This document shows, one piece after another, positions 43,207 through 51,935 of a stretch of DNA of 54,709 nucleotides. Each line of letters begins with the position of its first letter. The first letter of the stretch is position 1. Source of the stretch: a virus. The stretch is from IMG/VR virus record IMGVR_UViG_3300021962_008580, positions 1-54,709 of that record. One strand, given 5' to 3'. A model generated the notes under the pieces. The model was not told the DNA's origin and did no database searches. It saw nothing but the letters and a program-made list of their open reading frames with translations. Made by a program: the position numbers and the translations under genes.

Positions 43207-44471
43207 CGTGTAACCTTAAATGTTGTCGGTATATCAAATGTTTTGATGGAACCGCTTTGTTCAGTTCTTATTTGAACCTTCATATATCTTTCTTGTGGAA
43301 TACCGGTTGTATCTAACATGAAATAATTTCCATTGCTGTCAAAACTTATTCTTGTATAGCAGTCATATGGAATTATATCATCATCGGATTCCGCGTCTCT
43401 TATGCAATAAAAACTTGATGAGGGAAGATAATATGGATAAAGATAATCCGAGAAACGATTGATTGCTCCGGCTGGAGTTGGGTAACTTGCAAATGTCTTG
43501 GTTGGATATCTCTTTCTTGCCGTGATGTCCATTCTGATAATATCCCCGTGTTTGTAAGTTAATGACATGTTTTTCATGTTTACTACAGCATCGTTGGTTT
43601 GAATCAACTCGGCACTTCCGGTGTCAAACCCAGGCAATTCCCAATCAAGTCTAGCGTCGTTCCACGCAACATCGATATATGGAGAATATATAGTGTTGGT
43701 TTCTTTGGAAAAAAATCTCAACGAACCATAGTCAATTGAACTGGTTTCGTCGCTGTGAAGAAGTATCAAACCGTTGTTGATGATCGTTCCAGACAACCAA
43801 GCGTTGACTATAGGAGTGATGTCCATACGAACATCCGAACTCTGGTAATCAAATGATTGAGAACAACCAAACCCTCCCGTGACAGGAGCAATTATAGAAG
43901 ATGTTGGTGGATTATAATCTGGTGGAGAGCATTCTCCCATATTTGGGTACATGGCTGGATTGATGTACACCGGTTCCAGATATCCCGAACCAGAGCTTTT
44001 CATGCTTCCAGAAATCCACCAAACTCCACCACCATTACAATCTGAGGCAAAGCTTGGATACCAATCCTCGTTTCCTCCGTCCGTGAATTTCCAACTTACA
44101 CCGTCGGAATAATCGTTTCCATCAAGTTTATATCCAGTTCCCATAGACCATGATTGAGATATAGGATATGCAGCGAGTGTATAGTTTACTGGAACTTCTA
44201 TCGACTCACAAACTTTCAAAACAAGATAGAATTTTGGATCTATTGGTCTGTCTGGGTCCGAAGAAGCTATAGATTGAGATAGTTCAGCCAAATTAAACTG
44301 AAGAAGTGCCCGAGACAACACCGATCCAAGATTTTCTCCGTCGGTTCCGCAAGCATAATAACTTGTTCTCTTTTCTACCTCAAGTATTTCATCCAACCCA
44401 GTGTTTTTGTACATCAAAACGGGGTTGTTCGAAATGAATGCGTCCTTGGATGGATATAAAAAGTAATGCAT
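43203..44471 (-). CDS. DNRLRE-like domain virion protein
   Basis: This is a 422-residue protein. The N-terminal half follows the DNRLRE/disaggregatase-associated pattern: DAFISN near residue 10, LSRALLQFNLAEL near 52, PISQSWSMGTGYK near 104, GVSWKFTDGG near 123, and DITPIVNAWLSGTIINNGLI near 218. These beta-sandwich domains are found in surface proteins and may bind carbohydrate. The C-terminal half is also strand-rich. It follows the gp6-like gene across a 50-base gap with TATATTTATA, which here sits inside a perfect 8-bp inverted repeat with a 4-base loop. It heads a coupled unit with the 72-residue and 1,556-residue proteins. A peripheral baseplate role is inferred. Confidence 0.75.
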   Translation of the reverse strand: MHYFLYPSKDAFISNNPVLMYKNTGLDEILEVEKRTSYYACGTDGENLGSVLSRALLQFNLAELSQSIASSDPDRPIDPKFYLVLKVCESIEVPVNYTLAAYPISQSWSMGTGYKLDGNDYSDGVSWKFTDGGNEDWYPSFASDCNGGGVWWISGSMKSSGSGYLEPVYINPAMYPNMGECSPPDYNPPTSSIIAPVTGGFGCSQSFDYQSSDVRMDITPIVNAWLSGTIINNGLILLHSDETSSIDYGSLRFFSKETNTIYSPYIDVAWNDARLDWELPGFDTGSAELIQTNDAVVNMKNMSLTYKHGDIIRMDITARKRYPTKTFASYPTPAGAINRFSDYLYPYYLPSSSFYCIRDAESDDDIIPYDCYTRISFDSNGNYFMLDTTGIPQERYMKVQIRTEQSGSIKTFDIPTTFKVTR

Positions 44472-44489
44472 ATCTGAGGTTCTTTGTTA

Positions 44490-44499
44490 TATAAATATA
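44490..44499 (-). promoter_or_regulatory. Candidate late-promoter element TATATTTATA in inverted repeat
   Basis: The decamer ends 18 bases before the ATG of the DNRLRE-like gene. It lies within a perfect 8-bp inverted repeat (TTGTTATA/TATAACAA, 44484-44503, 4-base loop). Confidence 0.55.
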
Positions 44500-44521
44500 A
44501 CAACCAATCAAAAATATACGA

Positions 44522-46408
44522 TTAAAGAACCTTACCGATTATATCTTTTGTTGGGAATTTTACTTCAAAAACCGAAGGATCCAGTGACGGATATACAACC
44601 TTGTCCACGGTAGCTTGTTTGATGTCATATTCATATGGAGAATAATCTCCATCTTTGGCAGTAAGATTATTTATTTTTATATAACTTACAGACTGTACTC
44701 CCTCTACTCTGCTTATTTCAAGCTCCAATCTGCTAAGATTTATTGGTTGACAAAATTGAACATTGTCTATGTTGAAATAATCTTGAACAATAGTCAAACA
44801 ATTGCTCAACACATCTCTTTTATTATAGTTTTTATAAACAACGATACCAAAATCCACTCCAACATTTATGATATACCCATCCAGAATATTTACTGCGTCG
44901 GTGAGCATTCTATATTGATTTAGATAATTTTTTACGTTTTCTTGGATAGCTGGGTTGGATTTTATCAGCTTTTTCTGAGTGTTGTAGCAAAGTATATAAA
45001 GATTTACAGCAAATGGGTTATAATCGTTCATCGTTGTATCGATGGACTGGTCGGCTACAGCATAAGCCTTGGCTATGGATCCATATTTGGACGGCATAGA
45101 ATATGTTCTTACCACATAATCTTGTTGAGTAACAGCTCTGTTTTGTGAGGAATAATTGGCTAAAGCATTATTTCTAATTACATCGTTTGATTCACTTCCA
45201 AGCCCACCAACCGCTGGAACTGGATTGTTCACTTTTATAGATCTACGAATGGTATCCGTCAGAGATTGTTCTAAAGTTGGAAGTTCCGTAATGTCACCGA
45301 AGAACTCAACCGCTGTAACATTACGTATAGTGTTGGTGTTTACATTACTTTCCACACCGCCGCCAACAATATATCTTATGGTCAATGTGGTGTTTGCTGG
45401 AGCTTGACCAAAAGCTTTTGAAGACAGAAAATTGGCTGGATCATATGAAACATTTTCTGTTCTAAAAATGGACTGATTTGAAACGGTATTTACGTTCGGA
45501 ACAATCAACTCATCGTCTTTAACATTTGTTCCTGCTCCAAATTCAATAAAAGTTGTATCATCACCATTTATTCCAGAAACAAATCTTCTTGAGGTTCTTA
45601 AAAATTTCATCAAAAACGGGGCAGTATCTCTATATTTTGACATCACATTGTCATTTTTGAAAAGGTTTTCCGAATCCACCGGTATCAAATCTTGAGCAAG
45701 ATAGTCGGATTCATACCAACGGTTTCCATCAGAATCATATATGTCAACAATGCCAATGAGATTGGTTTCTGCAAATTCAACTCTGTAAAATGCAATAGGA
45801 TCTCCAACCGTTACGGTCTTTGTCAAAATTTGTCCGGCTGACGCATCTACACTCTTTTTCAAAACATAGAAATCTGGCTGTCCAGCTTGATTTCTTTGAT
45901 ATACAGATATTTCCAATGGGTCATTTTTGGTGTCAACGGTGAAATCGACCGGCAAGTTTGTAATAAAACTAACTCCATTGTCGCTGTTGCTTGTCATTCC
46001 AGGCTTAATAATCTGGGCATATGACATATCTGGTACCATCGAACCCGTTTCATCCGTCTTTGATGGTAATATTTGATAAACATCAAGTTTGGTGACGGAT
46101 GGCGTTGTTACCTTTGCTCTATATCCAAGGGATCTCGCGGAATCAATGATGTTTTGTCTTTCTTCAGAATTTACAAGAATAGATTCTTTGAACTGATAAT
46201 CTATGTAATATGACATTACGTCTCCAACATATGCTGACATTTCAATGAACATCATACCTGTCGATGCTTCACTGAAATCCTTATATGTGTTTGGATAATA
46301 GTATTTGGCAAAATCAATCAACGATTGTCTCAACTGGGTAAAATCCTTGTTGAGATATTTGATATCTTTTCGTGTGGGTTGATAAGACTTTGGTGTATCA
46401 AGTATCAT
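44522..46408 (-). CDS. gp6: Baseplate wedge protein (T4 gp6-like, baseplate J family)
   Basis: This is a 628-residue protein of the gp6/baseplate-J type, the core wedge component that forms the ring around the baseplate hub in contractile tails. Diagnostic segments are KYLNKDFTQLRQSLIDFAKY near residue 23, FSEASTGMMFIEMSAYVGDV near 45, NIIDSARSLGYRAK, the central TVEFGAGTN-like region (FIEFGAGTNVKDDELI), and QDYVVRTYSMPSKYGSIAKA near 420. The length matches T4 gp6 (660). It overlaps the gp25 stop by four bases, an arrangement common in T4-like baseplate operons. Confidence 0.93.
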   Translation of the reverse strand: MILDTPKSYQPTRKDIKYLNKDFTQLRQSLIDFAKYYYPNTYKDFSEASTGMMFIEMSAYVGDVMSYYIDYQFKESILVNSEERQNIIDSARSLGYRAKVTTPSVTKLDVYQILPSKTDETGSMVPDMSYAQIIKPGMTSNSDNGVSFITNLPVDFTVDTKNDPLEISVYQRNQAGQPDFYVLKKSVDASAGQILTKTVTVGDPIAFYRVEFAETNLIGIVDIYDSDGNRWYESDYLAQDLIPVDSENLFKNDNVMSKYRDTAPFLMKFLRTSRRFVSGINGDDTTFIEFGAGTNVKDDELIVPNVNTVSNQSIFRTENVSYDPANFLSSKAFGQAPANTTLTIRYIVGGGVESNVNTNTIRNVTAVEFFGDITELPTLEQSLTDTIRRSIKVNNPVPAVGGLGSESNDVIRNNALANYSSQNRAVTQQDYVVRTYSMPSKYGSIAKAYAVADQSIDTTMNDYNPFAVNLYILCYNTQKKLIKSNPAIQENVKNYLNQYRMLTDAVNILDGYIINVGVDFGIVVYKNYNKRDVLSNCLTIVQDYFNIDNVQFCQPINLSRLELEISRVEGVQSVSYIKINNLTAKDGDYSPYEYDIKQATVDKVVYPSLDPSVFEVKFPTKDIIGKVL

Positions 46409-46812
46409 ATATTACCTTGAGCGGTTACTAAAGTTAAATTTTGTGGCGTGGTAATTCCCATAGAATCAACCGTGAAAGATACATCTATTTTGACATAGTT
46501 GTTATCTCTTTCCTGGTCTGTAGAACTCACGGACACGCTTTTGACAGTGACATATGGTAACCATTTTTGAACATCCTTTTTTATTGCTTGTTCTACAATT
46601 CCAGGAAGATCGTCGTTGTTGAATTCAAACAATACATCCCAAAGAGTAGACCCAAAATCAAGATTCAATCTTCTTTCTCCACGTTTAGTGTTTAGAAGCA
46701 AATACAAATTAGCCTTAACTTGATCAACCACATCAAAGCTTTGATTGAAATAACCCTGATCTCCACGTATAAGTGGAAAGGTTAATCCTATTGGTTGACG
46801 GTTAGCAGCCAT
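46405..46812 (-). CDS. gp25: Baseplate wedge protein gp25-like
   Basis: This is a 135-residue GPW/gp25 family protein, which joins the sheath to the baseplate wedge. The family features are LTFPLIRGDQGYFNQSFD near the N-terminus, then VKANLYLLLNTKRGERRLNL and DFGSTLWDVLFEFNND, which contains the conserved RxxxxxFGxxLW pattern. The length is close to T4 gp25 (132). It is followed by the gp6-like gene with a four-base overlap and preceded by the 46815-47258 gene with a two-base gap. Confidence 0.93.
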   Translation of the reverse strand: MAANRQPIGLTFPLIRGDQGYFNQSFDVVDQVKANLYLLLNTKRGERRLNLDFGSTLWDVLFEFNNDDLPGIVEQAIKKDVQKWLPYVTVKSVSVSSTDQERDNNYVKIDVSFTVDSMGITTPQNLTLVTAQGNI

Positions 46813-46814
46813 GA

Positions 46815-47258
46815 TTATGGTCTCTTTGATTTAGCCTTACTTTCTGCGGCTTTCAAAAGAGCTCTGTAATCTTTTTTCAGAGCGTTAGCAACGGCAGCAA
46901 TTTCTTTGTTTTCATTCAATTGCTGAGGAGTCAAATTGTTAAGAACATCAACAGCCGAATTTGTTTCCGCTTCTTGTGGAACTCCGCCCGTTGTCTCATT
47001 CAATACTTGATTAAGAAGTGGGTTCTTGCTATACATTTTTTGAGGTTGTGCAGCCTGCTTTTTTACAGGTTCATCAAGTCCAACATTAAAATTTGGCTTT
47101 TTGGCCGGAGTTACTTCCGTATTTTTTGCTTCTAATATAGCCGCCGAGCTTTCCGTCATCTTTTCTGCCAATACTTCCATCAATAGTTGAGGAAGCGCAT
47201 TATGAACTTCTTCTTTTACAAGGGTTCTTATAATATCAACTAGTTCGTTCTTTTTCAT
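46815..47258 (-). CDS. Hypothetical protein with N-terminal charged helix
   Basis: This is a 147-residue, mostly helical protein. It starts with the amphipathic helix MKKNELVDIIRTLVKEEV, resembling the starts of three other proteins in this window. The middle is low-complexity and Ala/Lys/Pro-rich (linker-like), and the C-terminus is a Lys-rich helix (ALKKDYRALLKAAESKAKSK). No membrane segment or catalytic motif is visible. TATATTTATA ends 15 bases before the ATG, making it the likely first gene of a unit with gp25 and gp6. It may be a virion or assembly protein. Function unknown. Confidence 0.75.
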   Translation of the reverse strand: MKKNELVDIIRTLVKEEVHNALPQLLMEVLAEKMTESSAAILEAKNTEVTPAKKPNFNVGLDEPVKKQAAQPQKMYSKNPLLNQVLNETTGGVPQEAETNSAVDVLNNLTPQQLNENKEIAAVANALKKDYRALLKAAESKAKSKRP

Positions 47259-47273
47259 ATATATGGGTCTTTC

Positions 47274-47283
47274 TATAAATATA
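47274..47283 (-). promoter_or_regulatory. Candidate late-promoter element TATATTTATA
   Basis: The decamer ends 15 bases before the ATG of the 46815-47258 gene, the head of the gp25-gp6 unit. Confidence 0.55.
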
Positions 47284-47290
47284 AACTATT

Positions 47291-49789
47291 TTATGTTTTC
47301 GGTACCATCTTCACGACTTGTATGGTATTAATCTGTATTGTATATGGGTTGTAAGAAACCGTATAATATAAGTCCTTAGCGATTTTTACTTTAGCGACCC
47401 ATCCCGGCCAATCCCAGCTGACTTCGGGAGGGGTTTCTTTTAAATCTTTTACGTTATACTTTTTTTCATTTGAACTTACATAAGTTTCTTCTGTACTCTG
47501 TTGGTCAATTATTATGTTGTTCCCACAACAATATCTAATCTTTCCTGTACTTCCGTCGTCGCTTGAATTTGCCCACATTCTAAAATACGCACCGTCTTTT
47601 GGATTTAACGTGTCCATAGTTCCTGGAGTTGCTGTGATGGTTGGGTATATTTTACCAAAATGATATACAGATACACATTCTTTTATCGCCAACATGTTAA
47701 AAAGAACATCTATCGAAGGAGGCACTGCTTTCGGTATAGTTGCTGTGCCTGTTCCATACGCGGGATTTGAAATTGTAAAATTGACCTCGGAATCGCTCTT
47801 TTTGGATATGAATACTTTATACGGAGATTTTGCAGGTTCCGTGGAAGAAGTTAAAGCTTTTACCTCAAACTGTCCCTCGGCCACATTAGTCAAAAATTTA
47901 TAGAAATCCTCCGTATCCATAGCCAAATAGTCATTTAATGATAAGATTCTATTTTCTGGGTCCGACATCACTTTATCGGTCGCTCCACTGTATGCCATGC
48001 TGAACGTTCCTTTGTAACTTGATATTACATCTTTGACTAATGCTCTGTCTGCCGCAGATACTTTGGCTATATCTTTTTCCATCAAGGCTCGCATCTCCAT
48101 AGAACTCTTTGCTTTAAAAAAACCACTATATTTTTTTTGTATAAAAGTATTCATTTCGAGCATAAACAACTTTCGACTCAAAAGGTCAGTTGAAATATAC
48201 TGTCCGGTTATCTCATTAGATTTATACCTCTCGTTAAGAGCTCTAGCTTCTTCTATTGCATTTGATGAAGTTGCTCCGATTGTATTATATGCTTCTTCCG
48301 CTTTAATATCTGGGGAAGAAATAGATGTCTCCGTTGCCGGAATTGGCTGTGGAGGTGGAACTGATTGTGGACTTTTATTTGCCAAATCATCTATTTCTTG
48401 AACTGTATTTTTTGATAAATCCGGCGGGGTCGTAGAAGCGTCAGATTGAACAGACTGTTGACTAGATGCTATATCTGTAGCTGTGTTTGGTTGAGAGCTC
48501 TGAGATGTCGTTGGTTCGGATCCTTTTGATAATCCAAAAGCATTATTTATTTTGTTGGTCACCAATCCCGTGACCGCGCTTATTCCTATTCCAGCGGCAA
48601 GCCCAGTGAGAGCTTTCTTTCCAGCAGACCCACCAACCATTCCGGCTATTGCTCCTCCAGCGGCGGCCCCAATTCCCGCCATAGGCACTGTACTCCCCAC
48701 CAACGTCGATCCTATTTGTGCACCTATTCCTCCACCAACCGAACCAGCCAAATTTCCAGCAACGCTTTTTAAATTTACAGATTGGCCAGTAAGTTTTCCA
48801 AGAGCGGCTCCCCCAAGAGCTCCTGTTGCCCCACTTGCAATTGTATTTGCAACTCCACCACCCAAAGACGATCCTATTTTTCCAGTAATTTCACTGGCAC
48901 CATTTGATGCCGCTCCTGCTATTCCGCCAACAACCGCACCAATACCCGCTCCTTTGGCAGCATTTGCCAATAAGTTTTTTCCTCCTCCGGATAAAGCTCC
49001 AGCAACGGCTCCAATTCCAGCCCCGCTTAATGCACCACCAAGAGCCCCAGAAGGTTTTAAAGAATTTAATTTATCTTTTAAACCAGACGCTATATCTTTT
49101 TCCTTCGCCAAATCGGTTATACTTTTTCCAGGAGAAAAATCTGAAACTTTGGACATCAAATTTCCAACTGAATTTTGTTGAAATTTTCCAAGGTCCACGC
49201 CTTTTTCCATAACCCCGCTCATCCCTTTGCCCTGTTCTGGAAGTTCTGGGGCGTTTGCCATTACCTTGGCTCTAGCTGCGCCTTTTAAATTATCCATTCC
49301 ACTTTTTACAGAATCGGTAGCTCCTCCCACCCCAGAAGACAATTTACCGATAGCTGCTCCAGCCAGTCCTCCCACAGCGGCTCCACCCAAGGCTGATCCT
49401 AATTTACCTCCACCAAGTTTACTGATCGCTGTACTTGCCAATCCTCCCGCGGCTGCTCCCCCCAACACACTGCCTATTCCTCCACCAGCCAATTTAGCAG
49501 CGGCTCCGCCGGCGGCTCCGCCTATAGCAGATGCACCAACCTTTCCACCAGCAATCTTACCAATTGCGGCACCGGCCAATCCTCCGACCGCTGCTCCTCC
49601 GGCAATATTTCCTAGATTTCCCAACGCACCTGCCGAAGAACCAGCATTTGAAGAAACTCCACCAATCAAATTATCCAGTTTTGGGGCTTGAACCGAAGGT
49701 ATTGAGACGTTGCCAGCATTTTGTACACTATTTGTAAGAGACAAATTTGGTGCCATCGAAGTGGGAGCTGTAAATTTTGGCAATTCCAT
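47291..49789 (-). CDS. Glycine-zipper-rich tail protein
   Basis: This is an 832-residue protein. Residues about 50-425 are dominated by Gly/Ala/Ile repeats such as GGAAVGGLAGAAIGKIAGG, broken by short polar helices. This is the glycine-zipper pattern seen in membrane-inserting segments. Residues 430-500 are a Ser/Thr/Pro-rich linker, and the C-terminal 330 residues look globular (LLSRKLFMLEMNTFIQKKYS near 530, then a strand-rich end). It lies directly after the gp5-like spike gene (3-base gap), so it may be carried in the tail and inserted in the host envelope during DNA entry, or act like a tape-measure. Both are inference. The classical tape-measure coiled coil is not evident. Confidence 0.75.
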   Translation of the reverse strand: MELPKFTAPTSMAPNLSLTNSVQNAGNVSIPSVQAPKLDNLIGGVSSNAGSSAGALGNLGNIAGGAAVGGLAGAAIGKIAGGKVGASAIGGAAGGAAAKLAGGGIGSVLGGAAAGGLASTAISKLGGGKLGSALGGAAVGGLAGAAIGKLSSGVGGATDSVKSGMDNLKGAARAKVMANAPELPEQGKGMSGVMEKGVDLGKFQQNSVGNLMSKVSDFSPGKSITDLAKEKDIASGLKDKLNSLKPSGALGGALSGAGIGAVAGALSGGGKNLLANAAKGAGIGAVVGGIAGAASNGASEITGKIGSSLGGGVANTIASGATGALGGAALGKLTGQSVNLKSVAGNLAGSVGGGIGAQIGSTLVGSTVPMAGIGAAAGGAIAGMVGGSAGKKALTGLAAGIGISAVTGLVTNKINNAFGLSKGSEPTTSQSSQPNTATDIASSQQSVQSDASTTPPDLSKNTVQEIDDLANKSPQSVPPPQPIPATETSISSPDIKAEEAYNTIGATSSNAIEEARALNERYKSNEITGQYISTDLLSRKLFMLEMNTFIQKKYSGFFKAKSSMEMRALMEKDIAKVSAADRALVKDVISSYKGTFSMAYSGATDKVMSDPENRILSLNDYLAMDTEDFYKFLTNVAEGQFEVKALTSSTEPAKSPYKVFISKKSDSEVNFTISNPAYGTGTATIPKAVPPSIDVLFNMLAIKECVSVYHFGKIYPTITATPGTMDTLNPKDGAYFRMWANSSDDGSTGKIRYCCGNNIIIDQQSTEETYVSSNEKKYNVKDLKETPPEVSWDWPGWVAKVKIAKDLYYTVSYNPYTIQINTIQVVKMVPKT

Positions 49790-49792
49790 ATA

Positions 49793-51478
49793 TTATTTTT
49801 TTGATTTTTGAGAATAACCAAAACTATCCGCTTCAACTCTTACCGTTTCGTATTCTTTTTCTATAGCGGAAGGACTTACGGCTACATCCTCTGGAGATTC
49901 TTGTGGAGGTTTTTCGTTTGATTTTCTATCGGAAGAGACCGCAGCAGTACTTGTTTCTGGAGCAAGTTCTCCTCCTGGGAATCCAGGAGCTCCTCCCCCA
50001 CCGACCAAGAAAACTCTTTGACTCATATTCTTCGGAGATTCATCTCTTAGAGCTATAAGTTCTTCTCTAAGCTTTTTCAAAGCATCGACGTGATTTTTCA
50101 TTTTTGACACCCATGCATCTTTTGGTGGTTTTTGCATGTCTTTATGACTATCATCATCGTGAATATGCTTAGCAAGCCATTCTTCGCACAGCTCTATCAT
50201 CCAGTTCGTTTGATTCAATAACCAATTGCACAAACTTATATGCCACAATGTCGTCGTTCTTCCAAGAAGAGCGGGCTCTGCCATTTGATATGCTTCTCCG
50301 AGGAATATCATTGGAGAATTTATAGATGTCATTTCGTTAGTTGTCATTACAATTTGCTTGTGAGCATCTATTGTAAATTCCTCGTCGGTCACCATTGAAA
50401 GACGCTTCTTGGAAAAGTGAAATGTTTCGTTTGCCTTTGATGAAAATATTAGACGATCACTGTTGATGACTATCTGATCACCGTCCAATTTTGGAAATGT
50501 AAATTCTGTACCACCTTCTGGAGAAAACGCCGGTTGTTCTTCCTTTACATCCATCTGATACATAACCTTTTTACAGGTGGTAATGAATTCGGAAACAGTT
50601 TTTCCAGATGTTATATGAATAGAAGAACCATCGTCGTTGATAGACTCGGTAACATACCCTCTCGCTGTAAAACCGGGAGACTCTGGGTCTGTAGAAACTG
50701 GCGCTTGTCGGTTTCTTATTAACGTATATGGATTGCCACCACCTTCTTCATATTCTCCAAGTCCATTGTCATTTTCTCTGTTTGAATCATATGAACCAAA
50801 TCTAACAGACGATCCAAATCTGGATTCTATCAGTGTATCTCCCTCATATCTTTTGAGGGTTCTTATATTTGGATTGAACTTGAAATAACTTCCAACCACT
50901 CCTGTATAATTTTCTCCACCTTCATAGTTCATTTGGGATTGTGGACCCTTCATCGGAACTTCTGGTTGTCCCGCGTATTCATCAAAATTTTGTTCTACCA
51001 ATCCGGCACGTCTTTCAATCGCAAAATCTACATTTGCATTAAGCAATTTCTTTATGTTTATTTTTCTGGTATAATAATATTCGTCCAGATATTTGACAAC
51101 AGCAACGACTTCGTTGAGTAATGGATACTCGGTTATTCCCGTATTTTCCAAAGGACTTGCCCAAAATAAAGTTTCTTTTAACTGTCCTTTTTGGCTATAA
51201 TAAAATCTGAACTTTATTCTACCAATTACTGAATAATCTATTTGGTCTTTGGTTGGCTCTCCACCGGTTATATCTGGTGGAGAATCTTCGGTGGTGAGAT
51301 TATTTTCGTAAAAATATGGATGGTTTTCGTCTAAAATAATATCCAATACCACGGCTGGTTCGAATTCATAAAAATAAACCTTATCTGGTTTATATTCACG
51401 AACAAATCTTTTGGATGCCAAACCGTCTTCTTGAATTCTGGCAGATTCGTAATTTTTTTGTATTACTTCGTATGCCAT
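49793..51478 (-). CDS. gp5: gp5-like baseplate hub/spike protein without lysozyme domain
   Basis: This is a 561-residue protein resembling the baseplate central spike. The N-terminal region has an OB-fold pattern (SVIGRIKFRFYYSQKGQLKE, then LFWASPLENTGITEYPLLNE and VVAVVKYLDEYY). The middle has a strand-repeat region typical of spike beta-helices (SDRLIFSSKANETFHFSKKR, FTIDAHKQIVMTTNEM, SINSPMIFLGE). The lysozyme domain that T4 gp5 carries between OB-fold and beta-helix is not visible, so peptidoglycan digestion must come from another protein. A C-terminal helical and Pro/Ser-rich tail follows. It starts one base after the stop of the 51480-51878 gene. Confident for the spike family, less so for the exact boundaries. 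Confidence 0.8.
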   Translation of the reverse strand: MAYEVIQKNYESARIQEDGLASKRFVREYKPDKVYFYEFEPAVVLDIILDENHPYFYENNLTTEDSPPDITGGEPTKDQIDYSVIGRIKFRFYYSQKGQLKETLFWASPLENTGITEYPLLNEVVAVVKYLDEYYYTRKINIKKLLNANVDFAIERRAGLVEQNFDEYAGQPEVPMKGPQSQMNYEGGENYTGVVGSYFKFNPNIRTLKRYEGDTLIESRFGSSVRFGSYDSNRENDNGLGEYEEGGGNPYTLIRNRQAPVSTDPESPGFTARGYVTESINDDGSSIHITSGKTVSEFITTCKKVMYQMDVKEEQPAFSPEGGTEFTFPKLDGDQIVINSDRLIFSSKANETFHFSKKRLSMVTDEEFTIDAHKQIVMTTNEMTSINSPMIFLGEAYQMAEPALLGRTTTLWHISLCNWLLNQTNWMIELCEEWLAKHIHDDDSHKDMQKPPKDAWVSKMKNHVDALKKLREELIALRDESPKNMSQRVFLVGGGGAPGFPGGELAPETSTAAVSSDRKSNEKPPQESPEDVAVSPSAIEKEYETVRVEADSFGYSQKSKK

Positions 51479-51479
51479 A

Positions 51480-51878
51480 TTACTTCTTTTCTTTATCCTT
51501 GTTTATCTTTTCTTTATCTAGCGGATGAACTGGTTCCTTGGCAGATTTTACAACTTCTTCTACGGTTGACATTAATTGCTTCTTTTCATCTTCGGTAAGT
51601 AGCATCGAACCACCGTCCTCTCCCATCGCTTTACCAGCCATCAATCTTTGGATTATAGCCGCTAGTTTAATGAGTTGTTCGTCGTTTCGTACACCAACAT
51701 CAAAATACTCTTTCAACAACGGCACAATCATTGTAGCGTCGTTTATGGTCTTAATCATTTCACGAAGATCCGTTATCAGAATATCAATCTGATTTTTCTT
51801 CTCTTCCGAGTTCTTTACAATGTCTTTGCAAAGATCGGAAAAATTCTTTCCCTTGAATATTTCAAAATCATTATCCAT
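51480..51878 (-). CDS. Conserved small tail-operon protein
   Basis: This is a 132-residue, mainly helical protein. Segments such as FEIFKGKNFSDLCKDIVKNS and MIKTINDATMIVPLLKEYFD and LIKLAAIIQRLMAGK look like a conserved small family encoded before the spike gene in aquatic T4-like phages. The C-terminus is a Lys/Asp/Glu-rich tail. No signal peptide or catalytic motif is visible. TATATTTATA-type sequence ends only 6 bases before the ATG, so if it is a promoter element the transcript would be almost leaderless. It is one base from the gp5-like gene. A baseplate assembly or chaperone role is possible. Confidence 0.75.
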   Translation of the reverse strand: MDNDFEIFKGKNFSDLCKDIVKNSEEKKNQIDILITDLREMIKTINDATMIVPLLKEYFDVGVRNDEQLIKLAAIIQRLMAGKAMGEDGGSMLLTEDEKKQLMSTVEEVVKSAKEPVHPLDKEKINKDKEKK

Positions 51879-51884
51879 CGTATA

Positions 51885-51892
51885 TATAAATA
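51885..51892 (-). promoter_or_regulatory. Candidate late-promoter element TATTTATA
   Basis: The core octamer ends 6 bases before the ATG of the 51480-51878 gene, which leads the spike unit. The flanking bases differ from the decamer consensus (C-T-A before the octamer core). Confidence 0.5.
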
Positions 51893-51935
51893 GTCCAATG
51901 GACTAGTTTTTGATATTCCCAAAATAGTTTTTATA

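Noticed and set aside
1623-51892. TATAAATA copies as plus-strand late promoters
   Set aside because: No plus-strand gene of quality exists downstream of these copies. Every copy is placed relative to minus-strand start codons.
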